Assembly (NCBI RefSeq): GCF_036924645.1
Contig: NZ_JAZHRX010000001.1
Coordinates: forward strand, 2,728,001 to 2,792,000
Length of the DNA: 64,000 nt
DNA from: Bradyrhizobium sp. AZCC 2176
Lineage (GTDB): Bacteria > Pseudomonadota > Alphaproteobacteria > Rhizobiales > Xanthobacteraceae
Reading direction: 5' to 3'
Below the pieces are notes generated by a model. That model made no database searches and had not been told where the DNA came from. It was given only the letters and a program-made list of their open reading frames with translations. Positions 48,313-55,824 of this stretch are shown here, one piece after another. Position numbers and translations under genes: made by a program. Numbering within the stretch: the first letter of the stretch is position 1; each line of letters starts with the position of its first letter.

Positions 48313-48616
48313 GGTCGAAGTCCTTGCACGGCAGCATAGCGCGCCGCCTTTTGCGTCGCAAAACCGAACCGTTGCGGACACTTATCGCCGCTGCGAGCGT
48401 GGAATAGGCGACTCTCGACGTTCGCAGTTTGGCATGAAATGGCGCGCCACGGCCGATGAAGATGCGCACTATTGCTTCGCCGTGGCGCTACGGGCAAATG
48501 CGACTAAGCGCGCGGGCATACCCAAAGTCCCGGCGAATACCGCAGCTTACTGCGCCTTGTCGGCTTCGCCGGAGGCGCCCCGCGGGCCTGGGATCTCGCC
48601 CCGACCCTTGCGCCTT
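48313..48616. other. Intergenic region upstream of the toxin-antitoxin operator
   Basis: About 300 bp between the divergent hydrolase and toxin-antitoxin genes. I see no gene; a plus-strand frame across it is shadow-like. The hydrolase promoter must lie here. Confidence 0.4.
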
Positions 48617-48653
48617 CATCTGTAACGCGTTACATTGTCACGCGTTACAGATG
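48617..48653. promoter_or_regulatory. Double-palindrome operator of the toxin-antitoxin operon
   Basis: CATCTGTAACGCGT (48617-48630) and ACGCGTTACAGATG (48640-48653) are perfect 14-base inverted arms with a 9-base spacer. Within them TGTAACGCGTTACA (48621-48634) is itself a perfect 14-base palindrome, and a copy with one mismatch follows 15 bp later (48636-48649). Two in-phase sites immediately before the antitoxin ribosome site fit cooperative autorepression by the antitoxin-toxin complex. Confidence 0.75.
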
Positions 48654-48663
48654 GAGGAAGCCT

Positions 48664-48876
48664 ATGGCGGCGCCAGCCGAGAGGATGAAGATGATGCGGC
48701 AGCGGCGGCGCGCACGGGGGCTGCGCGAGTTGCGTCTCGTTATTGCCGACCCGCGCTCGCGGGCGGTGCGACGACGGGTGGCGAAGCAGGTCGCCGGTCT
48801 CGACCTGGATCGCGAGCGCGACGCGTTGAAGTGGATCGAATCGGTCTCCGAGTTTGATGCAGATGCGACGCGGTGA
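48664..48876 (+). CDS. MazE-like antitoxin
   Basis: The 70-residue product has GGAGG seven bases before its ATG. The basic N-terminal part (MRQRRRARGLRELRLVIADP) resembles the DNA-binding region of the short antitoxins that accompany MazF-type toxins, and the acidic C-terminus (DALKWIESVSEFDADA) fits toxin masking. Its end overlaps the toxin start, giving translational coupling. Family name inferred from pattern and partner. Confidence 0.8.
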   Translation: MAAPAERMKMMRQRRRARGLRELRLVIADPRSRAVRRRVAKQVAGLDLDRERDALKWIESVSEFDADATR

Positions 48877-49192
48877 TCTGGTGACCGTTGCGGCGGCCGG
48901 TGACTATGGCAAGCCCCGTCCCGCCGTTATCGTGCAGACTGATGCCTTTCCGGAGAGCCACGCTTCAGTGGTGATCTGCCAGTTAACTTCCGATCTGGCC
49001 GATGCTCCGGATTTTCGCATCACCATCGAACCTAACCCCGAAAACGGATTGCGGCTCAAATCGCAGGTGATGGCCGACAAGCCGGTCACCGTGAGACGCG
49101 AACGGATCGGGCAGAGGATCGGGCGTCTCGGCAACCAAGACATGGCTCGGCTCGGAATTGCTTTGGCGTTTGTCTTGGGGCTCGCGGATTAG
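48857..49192 (+). CDS. MazF/PemK-type endoribonuclease toxin
   Basis: The 111-residue product starts at the ATG at 48857 inside the antitoxin gene; a TTG at 48854 and an ATG at 48863 are in frame. It shows the MazF landmarks MRRGDLVTVA, KPRPAVIVQTD (the PRP turn), VVICQLTSD and the C-terminal RIGRLGNQDMARLGIALAFVLGL. MazF toxins cut mRNA at short sites and are neutralised by direct binding of the cognate antitoxin. The Arg/Thr catalytic positions appear kept. Confidence 0.88.
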   Translation: MQMRRGDLVTVAAAGDYGKPRPAVIVQTDAFPESHASVVICQLTSDLADAPDFRITIEPNPENGLRLKSQVMADKPVTVRRERIGQRIGRLGNQDMARLGIALAFVLGLAD

Positions 49193-49299
49193 CGATGCTT
49201 CTCGTCCAGGCGACGGACAGCAAGATTGACGTACGGTTGTCGGCGGCTTGATGCGGCATTTTCCGACGCCCGGCAACAATATCGTGCAAAATCGTAGAG

Positions 49300-49376
49300 T
49301 GGCGCACCCGACACGATTCGAACGTGTGACCTTTGCCTTCGGAGGGCAACGCTCTATCCAGCTGAGCTACGGGTGC
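49300..49376 (-). tRNA. tRNA-Arg(CCG)
   Basis: The 77-nt minus-strand gene folds into a full cloverleaf: acceptor GCACCCG / CGGGTGC, D-arm GCTC-AGCTGGATA-GAGC, anticodon stem TTGCC / GGCAA with loop CTCCGAA (anticodon CCG), and T-arm ACACG-TTCGAAT-CGTGT. The CCA end is encoded. It reads CGG arginine codons. Its 3' end faces the toxin-antitoxin pair, 107 bp away. Confidence 0.96.
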
Positions 49377-49444
49377 ATCAGGGGTTCATTTAGCCGATTG
49401 GCCGGGCAGGGGCAACGGCCCCGCAGGAATCGTTTTGGGGTGTG

Positions 49445-50191
49445 TCAGGCGCCTGCGCCGTCGCCAAAGCGTTGCCGGTAGGCACGGATATAGGCCTGCT
49501 CTGCCGGCTTGAGGTGGCGCCTCGTCAGCATGATCAGTTCGTCGCGGCGCGAATGCCGCAAGGCCTCGATCATCGCAATATGGTCCCGGCGGGCGTCGTT
49601 CAGCGCGCCCGGATTGGCGTAGGCATAGGAGCGGATACCGGAGACCTTTTGCGCCAGATTCTCGATGGTCTCGATCAGGCAGCCATTGCCGCATAGCCCG
49701 AACAAGGCGCGATGGAATTGCACGTTGCTGTGGAACACGGCCAGGAGGTCGCCGGCGTCGACGGCCTTGCCGTGCTCGCGCTGCACGGCTTCCAGCCTGA
49801 CAATATCGGCGTTCGCGACCGGAAACGGCAGAATCCGCACCGCCATCACCTCGAGTTCCTCGCGCACACTATAAATCTCGCTCACCTCCCGCGGCCTGAG
49901 ATCGCGCACGATCGCGCCCCGGTTCGGGATGCGCTCGACGATACCGCGCTTTTCCAATTCAAACAGCGCAAGCCGGATGTCGCCGCGATGGGTGTCGAAG
50001 GCCGCGCACAGGTCCTGCTCGACCAGGCGCTCGCGTGGATGGCGCCTGCCCAGCACGACGTCTTCCTCGAGCTTCCTGGCAATTATATGCGCGGTCGGTT
50101 CGCGCTGTGCCTGGGCCGGGGAGGGAATCCCGGCGATTGTCGCAACGCCGCGGCGAGTAGGCAGTTTTTTCGAGGTTTTGGCGGTCGCCAT
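49445..50191 (-). CDS. GntR-family (FadR/FCD subfamily) regulator of the TRAP operon
   Basis: The 248-residue product has a winged helix at about 30-100 ([45 protein letters not shown]) and an all-helical FCD effector domain ([35 protein letters not shown]), which binds a carboxylate and often a metal. It is divergent from dctPQM and most likely controls it through the GTATAC site in the shared promoter. Confidence 0.9.
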   Translation of the reverse strand: MATAKTSKKLPTRRGVATIAGIPSPAQAQREPTAHIIARKLEEDVVLGRRHPRERLVEQDLCAAFDTHRGDIRLALFELEKRGIVERIPNRGAIVRDLRPREVSEIYSVREELEVMAVRILPFPVANADIVRLEAVQREHGKAVDAGDLLAVFHSNVQFHRALFGLCGNGCLIETIENLAQKVSGIRSYAYANPGALNDARRDHIAMIEALRHSRRDELIMLTRRHLKPAEQAYIRAYRQRFGDGAGA

Positions 50192-50214
50192 GGGGGTAAT
50201 CTGCCATCGGCCCA

Positions 50215-50268
50215 GATAGTATACAATCTAAAAGACTATCTTGTTAACACGCTGGCTTCGGTCATAAT
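50215..50268 (+). promoter_or_regulatory. GntR operator and dctP promoter
   Basis: GATAGT (50215-50220) and ACTATC (50235-50240) are inverted arms. Within this, ATAGTATACAAT has the GTATAC core common in operators of FCD-type GntR regulators. Immediately downstream, TTGTTA (50241-50246), 16 bases, CATAAT (50263-50268) can serve as the dctP promoter. Confidence 0.55.
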
Positions 50269-50344
50269 GGACGGACGCCGGGGGCCCCATGGGCGCTGGC
50301 GACAAATCAGTCCGCAAAAGCGGCGAAGCAGGGGAGGAAAGTCA

Positions 50345-51352
50345 ATGTCCGTTTCACGGTATCTGCCGTTTGCGCGCGGCATTCTGCTGGGCGCCGCCAT
50401 TGCGATGGCGTCGTCGGCGGCATCAGCCCAAAAGCGCGAATTCTCGTTCGCCTACGACCAGCCCAAGAACAGCGGCTACGGCATCGGCGCCGAAATCTTT
50501 AACAAGAAGCTGGCCGAACTGAGCAAGGGCACGCTCTCGATCAATCAATATCCCGGCGCCCAGCTTGGCACCGAGGCGCAGACCCTGCAAAAAGTCCAAA
50601 CCGGCGACATCGATTTCGTGATGCTGTCGACCGCCAACGCCTCGACTGCGCAACCGGAGTCTGGCGTGTTCTCGCTTCACTATATCTTCCGCGATGGAGC
50701 GCACGCCATCAAGGTGCTCGGCGATCCCGCGGTCATCGCGGCGATGAAGGAGTTATATGCGGCCAAGATGAAGGGCGCGCATATGCTGGGGCTGGGCTCG
50801 CAAGGCCTGCGGCACATGTACGGCAAGAAGCCGGTGCAGACGGTCGCGGACCTCAAGGGCGTCAAGGTGCGGGTGCAGGCCACCGTGACCGAAGACACCC
50901 TTTTCCCGGCCTACGGCGCCCAGGTCGTGCATATGCCGTTCGGCGAAGTCTACACCTCGCTGCAGACCGGCGTGGTCGACATGGCCGAGAACGGCATCAA
51001 CAACTATCTCGTCAACAAGCATTACGAACCCGCCCCAGTGCTCTCGCTCACCGAGCACGAAGCGAACAATGCCGCGCTGTTCGTCAGCGACAAGGTATGG
51101 AGCAGTCTCAGCGACGAACAGAAGAAATGGGTGCAGGCGGCCGCCGACGAGGTCAGCCGCAACGAGCCGACGGCCGCCTTCAAGCTTGAGCACGAAGCGC
51201 AGGCCAAGCTCGAGAAGATCGGCGTCAAGGTCGTCAAGACCGTCGACAAGAGCGGCTTTATGGCCGTCAGCAAACCGATCCAGGACAAGCTGGCGTCCGA
51301 CCTCGGACCGAACGCCGTCAAGGTCCTCGGCATGGTGCGCAGCGTTCAATAG
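50345..51352 (+). CDS. dctP: TRAP transporter substrate-binding protein
   Basis: The start is the ATG at 50345 after GGGAGGAAAG. The 335-residue product has a signal peptide (LGAAIAMASSAASAQ) and DctP-family blocks (NKKLAELSKGTLSINQYPGAQLG, LKGVKVRVQATVTEDTLFPAYGAQVVHMPFGEVYTSLQTGVVD). The Arg in KVRVQ is the usual carboxylate anchor, so the ligand is probably an organic acid. A strong hairpin follows the stop. Confidence 0.93.
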   Translation: MSVSRYLPFARGILLGAAIAMASSAASAQKREFSFAYDQPKNSGYGIGAEIFNKKLAELSKGTLSINQYPGAQLGTEAQTLQKVQTGDIDFVMLSTANASTAQPESGVFSLHYIFRDGAHAIKVLGDPAVIAAMKELYAAKMKGAHMLGLGSQGLRHMYGKKPVQTVADLKGVKVRVQATVTEDTLFPAYGAQVVHMPFGEVYTSLQTGVVDMAENGINNYLVNKHYEPAPVLSLTEHEANNAALFVSDKVWSSLSDEQKKWVQAAADEVSRNEPTAAFKLEHEAQAKLEKIGVKVVKTVDKSGFMAVSKPIQDKLASDLGPNAVKVLGMVRSVQ

Positions 51353-51363
51353 GCAGAGAACTC

Positions 51364-51395
51364 GCGCGGCGGGAAGCGGTGGCTTCCCGCCGCGC
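51364..51395 (+). other. Strong hairpin between dctP and dctQ
   Basis: GCGCGGCGGGAAGC (51364-51377) and GCTTCCCGCCGCGC (51382-51395) are perfect 14-base arms with a GGTG loop, followed only by TGTTTCC. It is more likely an mRNA-stabilising or partial-termination element, giving more binding protein than permease, than a full terminator. Confidence 0.75.
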
Positions 51396-51426
51396 TGTTT
51401 CCTCATCGTGGATTCGAGAATCGACC

Positions 51427-51975
51427 ATGCCCGGATTCAATAGCCTCGTGCTGGAGGAGCAGCGCTATCTGAAGTGGCGCGCGCTTGACTGGCTCGAACA
51501 GGTCCTGATGATTCTCTGCGGTATCGCCATAACCGCCTTTTCGGTTCTGGTGATGTGCGACGTTGTCACCCGCACCATCGGCCACCCCTGGCTCTGGCTC
51601 CAGGAGGCGACGATGACATTCTTCATCTATGGCATCTTCATCGGCGTCGGCGCGGCGACGCGGCGCAACGATCATCTCTACCTCGCCGTGCTGGCGGAAT
51701 CGCTGACCGGCAACGCGCGGCTGTTCTTCGAGATGTTCAACCGGCTGGTGGTGCTCGGCGTCGCCGTCTGCATGATCTATTTCGGGTACTTGAACTTCCT
51801 CGACGGCTTCAAGAGCCTGCGCATGCCGTCGATGACGCCGCTGTCGAGCTTCTACGCGGCGATTCCGCTGTGCGGCCTGCTGGTCGCCATTTTCACCGTC
51901 GAGCAGATGATCAACGGCTGGAAGAACGGCTTTGCCGGGACGTCGCACGCCGATGAGAAGAGGAAAGCGCTGTGA
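51427..51975 (+). CDS. dctQ: TRAP transporter small permease
   Basis: The 182-residue product, starting at the ATG at 51427, has four membrane helices (WLEQVLMILCGIAITAFSVLVMCDVVTRT, ATMTFFIYGIFIGVGAA, FNRLVVLGVAVCMIYF and FYAAIPLCGLLVAIF), the DctQ layout. Its TGA overlaps the GTG of dctM by four bases. DctQ forms the Q-M membrane unit that uses a Na+ gradient. Confidence 0.9.
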   Translation: MPGFNSLVLEEQRYLKWRALDWLEQVLMILCGIAITAFSVLVMCDVVTRTIGHPWLWLQEATMTFFIYGIFIGVGAATRRNDHLYLAVLAESLTGNARLFFEMFNRLVVLGVAVCMIYFGYLNFLDGFKSLRMPSMTPLSSFYAAIPLCGLLVAIFTVEQMINGWKNGFAGTSHADEKRKAL

Positions 51976-53312
51976 CGACCAATGGCGCACTCATCTTCCT
52001 GATGGGATTTCTCTTTCTGTTCCTCGGCTATATGGGCGTGCCGGTGGCCTTTGCCCTGATTGCGGCCGTGCTGGTGGTGACGGCGTTCACGCCGGTCAGC
52101 CTCGCCTCGATGATGGCCCAGCTCTTCAACGGAATGGACACCGAAGCCCTGCTCGCGGTGCCGTTCTTCCTGCTGGTCGGCGATCTCATGACCTCGGCGA
52201 ACGTCACCGTCCGCATGATCAAGTTGTCGCAAACGATGGTCGGACATTTGCGCGGCGGTCTGGCACAGGTGGTGACGATATTCAGCATGTTCTTCGCAGG
52301 CATTTCGGGTTCGTCCGCCGCCGACGTCGCCATCCTGTCGCGAACGCTGGCGCCGGAAATGAAGCGGGAAGGTTACGACCTCGCCTTCACGGCGGCGCTG
52401 ATCGCCTCAGCCTCGACAATGGCCAATCTCATTCCGCCCAGCATCATGGCCGTGGTGTATGGCGCGACTGGCAACGTTTCGATCGGCGGGTTGTTTCTCG
52501 GCGGCGTGGTGCCCGGCGTCTTCGTGGGCATCGGGCTGATGATCTACAGCTTCTTCTTCGGGCCGGTCGGCATCAAGCGCGAGCGCGCAACGTTTGGCGC
52601 ATTCGCGACCGCCACGAAGGCGGCCGCCGTGCCGCTGATGATCCCGTTCATCATCATGGGCGGCATCCTGGGCGGACAGTTCACGCCGACCGAAGCCGGC
52701 ATCATTGCCGTGGCCTACATCGTGTTCGTGGCGATCCCGTTGCTCAATCGCCGGCATTACCAGCACTTGCCGCGCGACATGGCGATGACCGGACTGCTCT
52801 ATTCCATTCCGCTCATCACCATCGGCGCCGCCTCGGTGTTCGGCTGGATGCTGGCCTATCTGCGCGGTCCGGCCGTGGTATCAGGCTGGATTTCGTCGGC
52901 GGCCGGCGGCGATCCCTTCCTGATCATGCTGTTGCTGGTTGCCCTGTTCGTCGTGGTCGGCGACTTCATCGATGCGATCCCCGCGATCATCATTTTCATG
53001 CCCATCATCGATGATCTGAGCAAGAACGCCGATATCAATCCGGTGCACATGGGCGTCGTCATCATCGTCACGCTGGCATTCGGGCTGATCACCCCGCCTT
53101 ACGGGCTTGCGCTGCTGATGGCGTCGAAATTCGTCGGGGTGCGCTTTAGTCGGGCGATGGTGGCGTCGTTCCCCATTTACATCGTGTTCTTTGCCGCGAT
53201 CGCGTTCTGCATCTTCTTTCCCGAAGTCGTACTGTGGCTGCCGAAGCACCTGCTGCCGGAATCGGTCGGCTGTTTCAAGAACCCCAGCGGTGCCGGTTAT
53301 ATCTGTCCCTAG
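51972..53312 (+). CDS. dctM: TRAP transporter large permease
   Basis: The 446-residue product starts at a GTG in the GTGA overlap with dctQ. It has about twelve hydrophobic segments and DctM signatures (FFAGISGSSAADVAILSRTLAPEM, ASTMANLIPPSIMAVVYGA, PLITIGAASVFGWMLAYL). The last 25 residues form a non-hydrophobic tail with a Cys pair (SVGCFKNPSGAGYICP). Together with dctP and dctQ it makes a complete Na+-dependent organic-acid importer. Confidence 0.94.
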   Translation: MTTNGALIFLMGFLFLFLGYMGVPVAFALIAAVLVVTAFTPVSLASMMAQLFNGMDTEALLAVPFFLLVGDLMTSANVTVRMIKLSQTMVGHLRGGLAQVVTIFSMFFAGISGSSAADVAILSRTLAPEMKREGYDLAFTAALIASASTMANLIPPSIMAVVYGATGNVSIGGLFLGGVVPGVFVGIGLMIYSFFFGPVGIKRERATFGAFATATKAAAVPLMIPFIIMGGILGGQFTPTEAGIIAVAYIVFVAIPLLNRRHYQHLPRDMAMTGLLYSIPLITIGAASVFGWMLAYLRGPAVVSGWISSAAGGDPFLIMLLLVALFVVVGDFIDAIPAIIIFMPIIDDLSKNADINPVHMGVVIIVTLAFGLITPPYGLALLMASKFVGVRFSRAMVASFPIYIVFFAAIAFCIFFPEVVLWLPKHLLPESVGCFKNPSGAGYICP

Positions 53313-53536
53313 CACACGCTTGCGCAGCCATTCGCCCGGCGAGGCCGCAATTGAGGCAGCATCGTCTGTTCCTCATCGGGGCCCCCCTTGATCGCGGCCG
53401 GGCGCGGCAACCGGCGGCGAATAGACCAAGGTGGCAGGGCGCGCGGCCTTGTCCTCCGTCAAAATTCTGATCCGCTCCGGCGAATTGGTGCTAGTCTTGA
53501 CGCGTTGATCTTCTAGACCATGGATGGGGACGTCCG

Positions 53537-54013
53537 ATGTATAAGAAGGTTCTTCTCGCCTATGACGGTTCGGTCGAGGGGCGGCGCGCGTTGCGGGAGG
53601 GCGCAAAGCTCGCACAACTCTGCCGTTCCGAGGTTTTTTTGCTCGCCGTCGTCGAGGTCTCCTCGATCATGACGCCCGAGGCTGGGCTTACGATCCCGAT
53701 CGAACTGCAGACCGAGGACTACAAGGCCATCCTGAACGAAGGCACCGAGCGGCTGAAGGCGCTGGGGTTTTCGCCGACCGCGCGGCTCGAGGTCGGCGAT
53801 GCCGGGCAGAAAATTGCCGAGGTTGCTGAAGAAATCGGCGCGCATCTCGTCGTCGTCGGCCACCGCCCGCAGGGGGCGCTGGCGCGCTGGTTCGGCTCGA
53901 TCGGCAGCTATCTGGTCAAGCGCCTGCGCTGCAGCGTGCTGGTGGCCCAGACCGAGGTTAGCGACGCCGAGTTCGAGCGGCTGAAGCCGGCGGAAACGGC
54001 GGCCTCGGGATAG
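53537..54013 (+). CDS. Universal stress protein (UspA family)
   Basis: The 158-residue product starts MYKKVLLAYDGSVEGRRALREG and has HLVVVGHRPQGALARWFGSIGSYLVKRLRCSVLV, the UspA ATP-loop region, although the canonical G-x2-G-x9-G-S spacing is altered (GHRPQG). Usps act in stress tolerance, often binding ATP. It is monocistronic, convergent with yccF. Confidence 0.9.
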   Translation: MYKKVLLAYDGSVEGRRALREGAKLAQLCRSEVFLLAVVEVSSIMTPEAGLTIPIELQTEDYKAILNEGTERLKALGFSPTARLEVGDAGQKIAEVAEEIGAHLVVVGHRPQGALARWFGSIGSYLVKRLRCSVLVAQTEVSDAEFERLKPAETAASG

Positions 54014-54046
54014 TAGCTCCAAGGCTTATTTGGGCTGACCCTGAAC

Positions 54047-54454
54047 TTAAGCCGTGGGAACGATGATCTTGCCGATCGGCCATAGCGCGATTCCGGCAAG
54101 CTTCAGATGCGCCCAGGCAAAGGGAATCCCGATGATGGTTACGGCCAGCAGCACGGCCGTGACGACATGCCCGAGCGCCAGCCACCATCCCGCCAGCACC
54201 AGCCAGATGATGTTGCCGATCACCCCGAGCGGCCCGGTGCCGATGTCCTCCTGGCCGGTATAGGCGTCGCGCGAAATCGCCGTGAAGCCGAACGGGAACA
54301 GGGTGTAGGCCGCGATGTTGAACGCCGCCCGCGCCCAGGGAATTCCGATGATCGTGATCGCCATCACGACGGCGGCAACCAGCCAGCCGAATGCCATCCA
54401 GGCGCCGCCGAGAACGATCCAGATGATATTGAGCAACAGTGAGACCGGTGACAT
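54047..54454 (-). CDS. yccF: YccF-family membrane protein
   Basis: The 135-residue product consists of two copies of the YccF unit (LLNIIWIVLGGAWMAFGWLVAA and VIGNIIWLVLAGWWLALGHVVTA), each followed by ITIIGIPWA or VTIIGIPFAW, giving four membrane helices. The inner-membrane role is unknown. The short intergenic space (138 bp) to the divergent LLM gene contains its promoter. Confidence 0.9.
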   Translation of the reverse strand: MSPVSLLLNIIWIVLGGAWMAFGWLVAAVVMAITIIGIPWARAAFNIAAYTLFPFGFTAISRDAYTGQEDIGTGPLGVIGNIIWLVLAGWWLALGHVVTAVLLAVTIIGIPFAWAHLKLAGIALWPIGKIIVPTA

Positions 54455-54592
54455 CCGAAAATTCTATCTGGCCGTGCGCGCGATTGAAATCGAAAACCCC
54501 GCCGCAAGCGGAACCCGATTGCCCCGGGCACATCAGGCGCTAAACTCATCGCCGAACGACCCGGCAACAAGTGTCGACAGGGAGAAACCTCG

Positions 54593-55672
54593 ATGCGTCC
54601 GCTCGAATTCGGCTGGTATCTGCCCACGCATGGCGACACCACGGCGTATGGCCTGATGGATGCGCAGATTCCAGGCTCCCCCGAACTGTGCGACCGCGTG
54701 GTGCAGGCGGCGGAAGCGGCCGGTTTTGAATATCTCCTGATCCCGGTCGGCTCGGTGTGCTGGGAGGCCTGGATCACGGGCGCGTTCATGGCGGTGCGGT
54801 CGTCATCCATCAAGCCGCTGATTGCGGCGCGGCCCGGCTATATCAACCCCGTGCTGCTGGCGAAGATGATCTCGACCTTCGACCAGATGTCGGGCGGGCG
54901 CATCTGCATCAATCTGATCGCCGGCCAGAACGAGAGCGAGGTCGAAGGCGAGGGCGTGCGCTATCCAAAGGAACAGCGCTACGAACTGATGGAAGAGGAG
55001 GTCTCAATCCTCAAGGCGCTGTGGACCACGCGCGGACCGCTCAACTTCGAAGGAAAGTTTCATAAACTGTCCGGTGCGCATATCCGGCCGCGCCCGCACC
55101 AGCAGCCGTTTCCAAAATTCTATCTCGGCGGCGGCTCGCGCCAGGCCTGGGAATTGTCGGCGAAGCATTCCGACGTGCATCTGTTCTGGGGCGACCTGCC
55201 GGAAAAGATCGCCTCGAATATCGCCGAGATCAGGGAGATGGCGCGTGCGCATGGCCGCGAAAACGACATCGGCTTCGGCATGCGGCTGCAGGTAATCTGC
55301 CGCGAGAACGAAGCTGACGCTTGGGAAGCCGCCGATCAACTGGTGCGCCACGCCACGGAGCGGCAGAAGCAGGAAATCCAGACGCTCTACAACAAGTCGG
55401 AAGCGAACCTGCGCGTGCAGCAGCTCGCCCGCGAGCATGGCGACCTCCTGCTGCCGCACCTGTGGACCGGCATCACCAAGGTCCGTCCGGGCGCCGGCAT
55501 TGCCGTCGTCGGCAATCCCGTCCAGTGCGCCGACACGCTGCAGCAATTCATCGACGCCGGCTGCCATTCGTTTTGCCTGTCCGGCTATCTGCATGACGAG
55601 GAGGCCGAGCGCTTCGGCCGGCTGATCCGGCCCATTCTCGCCGAGAATAATCGCGGCCGGTGGGCGGCGTAA
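54593..55672 (+). CDS. LLM-class flavin-dependent monooxygenase (SsuD-like)
   Basis: The 359-residue TIM-barrel enzyme starts MRPLEFGWYLPTHGDTTAYG and carries PLIAARPGYINPVLLAKMISTFDQMSGGR, AGQNESEVEGEGVRYPKEQRY and FPKFYLGGGSRQ, close to alkanesulfonate monooxygenase. Such enzymes use FMNH2 and O2 to release sulfite from alkanesulfonates. No flavin reductase or sulfonate ABC genes are adjacent, so the substrate is open. ACAGGGAG precedes the ATG. Confidence 0.9.
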   Translation: MRPLEFGWYLPTHGDTTAYGLMDAQIPGSPELCDRVVQAAEAAGFEYLLIPVGSVCWEAWITGAFMAVRSSSIKPLIAARPGYINPVLLAKMISTFDQMSGGRICINLIAGQNESEVEGEGVRYPKEQRYELMEEEVSILKALWTTRGPLNFEGKFHKLSGAHIRPRPHQQPFPKFYLGGGSRQAWELSAKHSDVHLFWGDLPEKIASNIAEIREMARAHGRENDIGFGMRLQVICRENEADAWEAADQLVRHATERQKQEIQTLYNKSEANLRVQQLAREHGDLLLPHLWTGITKVRPGAGIAVVGNPVQCADTLQQFIDAGCHSFCLSGYLHDEEAERFGRLIRPILAENNRGRWAA

Positions 55673-55824
55673 CGCAGGGACGGACGCGGCGTCTATGCTG
55701 CAGTGCGTCCGTTTGACGCCGGGTGCATTTGCTGCAGTGCGCTCGCATCCAGCCTTGATATCGCTCGCGGTGGTGTGGGCCCGGCGCTAAAGTTGGGCCT
55801 GAGAATTCAACCGGGTACCGCCAA

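Noticed and set aside
49300..49376. tRNA-Arg as an active attachment site
   Set aside because: I found no integrase gene and no duplicate of the tRNA 3' end within the window, so an att site is not supported.
49712..50344. Long upstream extension of dctP
   Set aside because: It runs opposite the gntR gene and through the promoter; the ATG at 50345 has the ribosome site and signal peptide.
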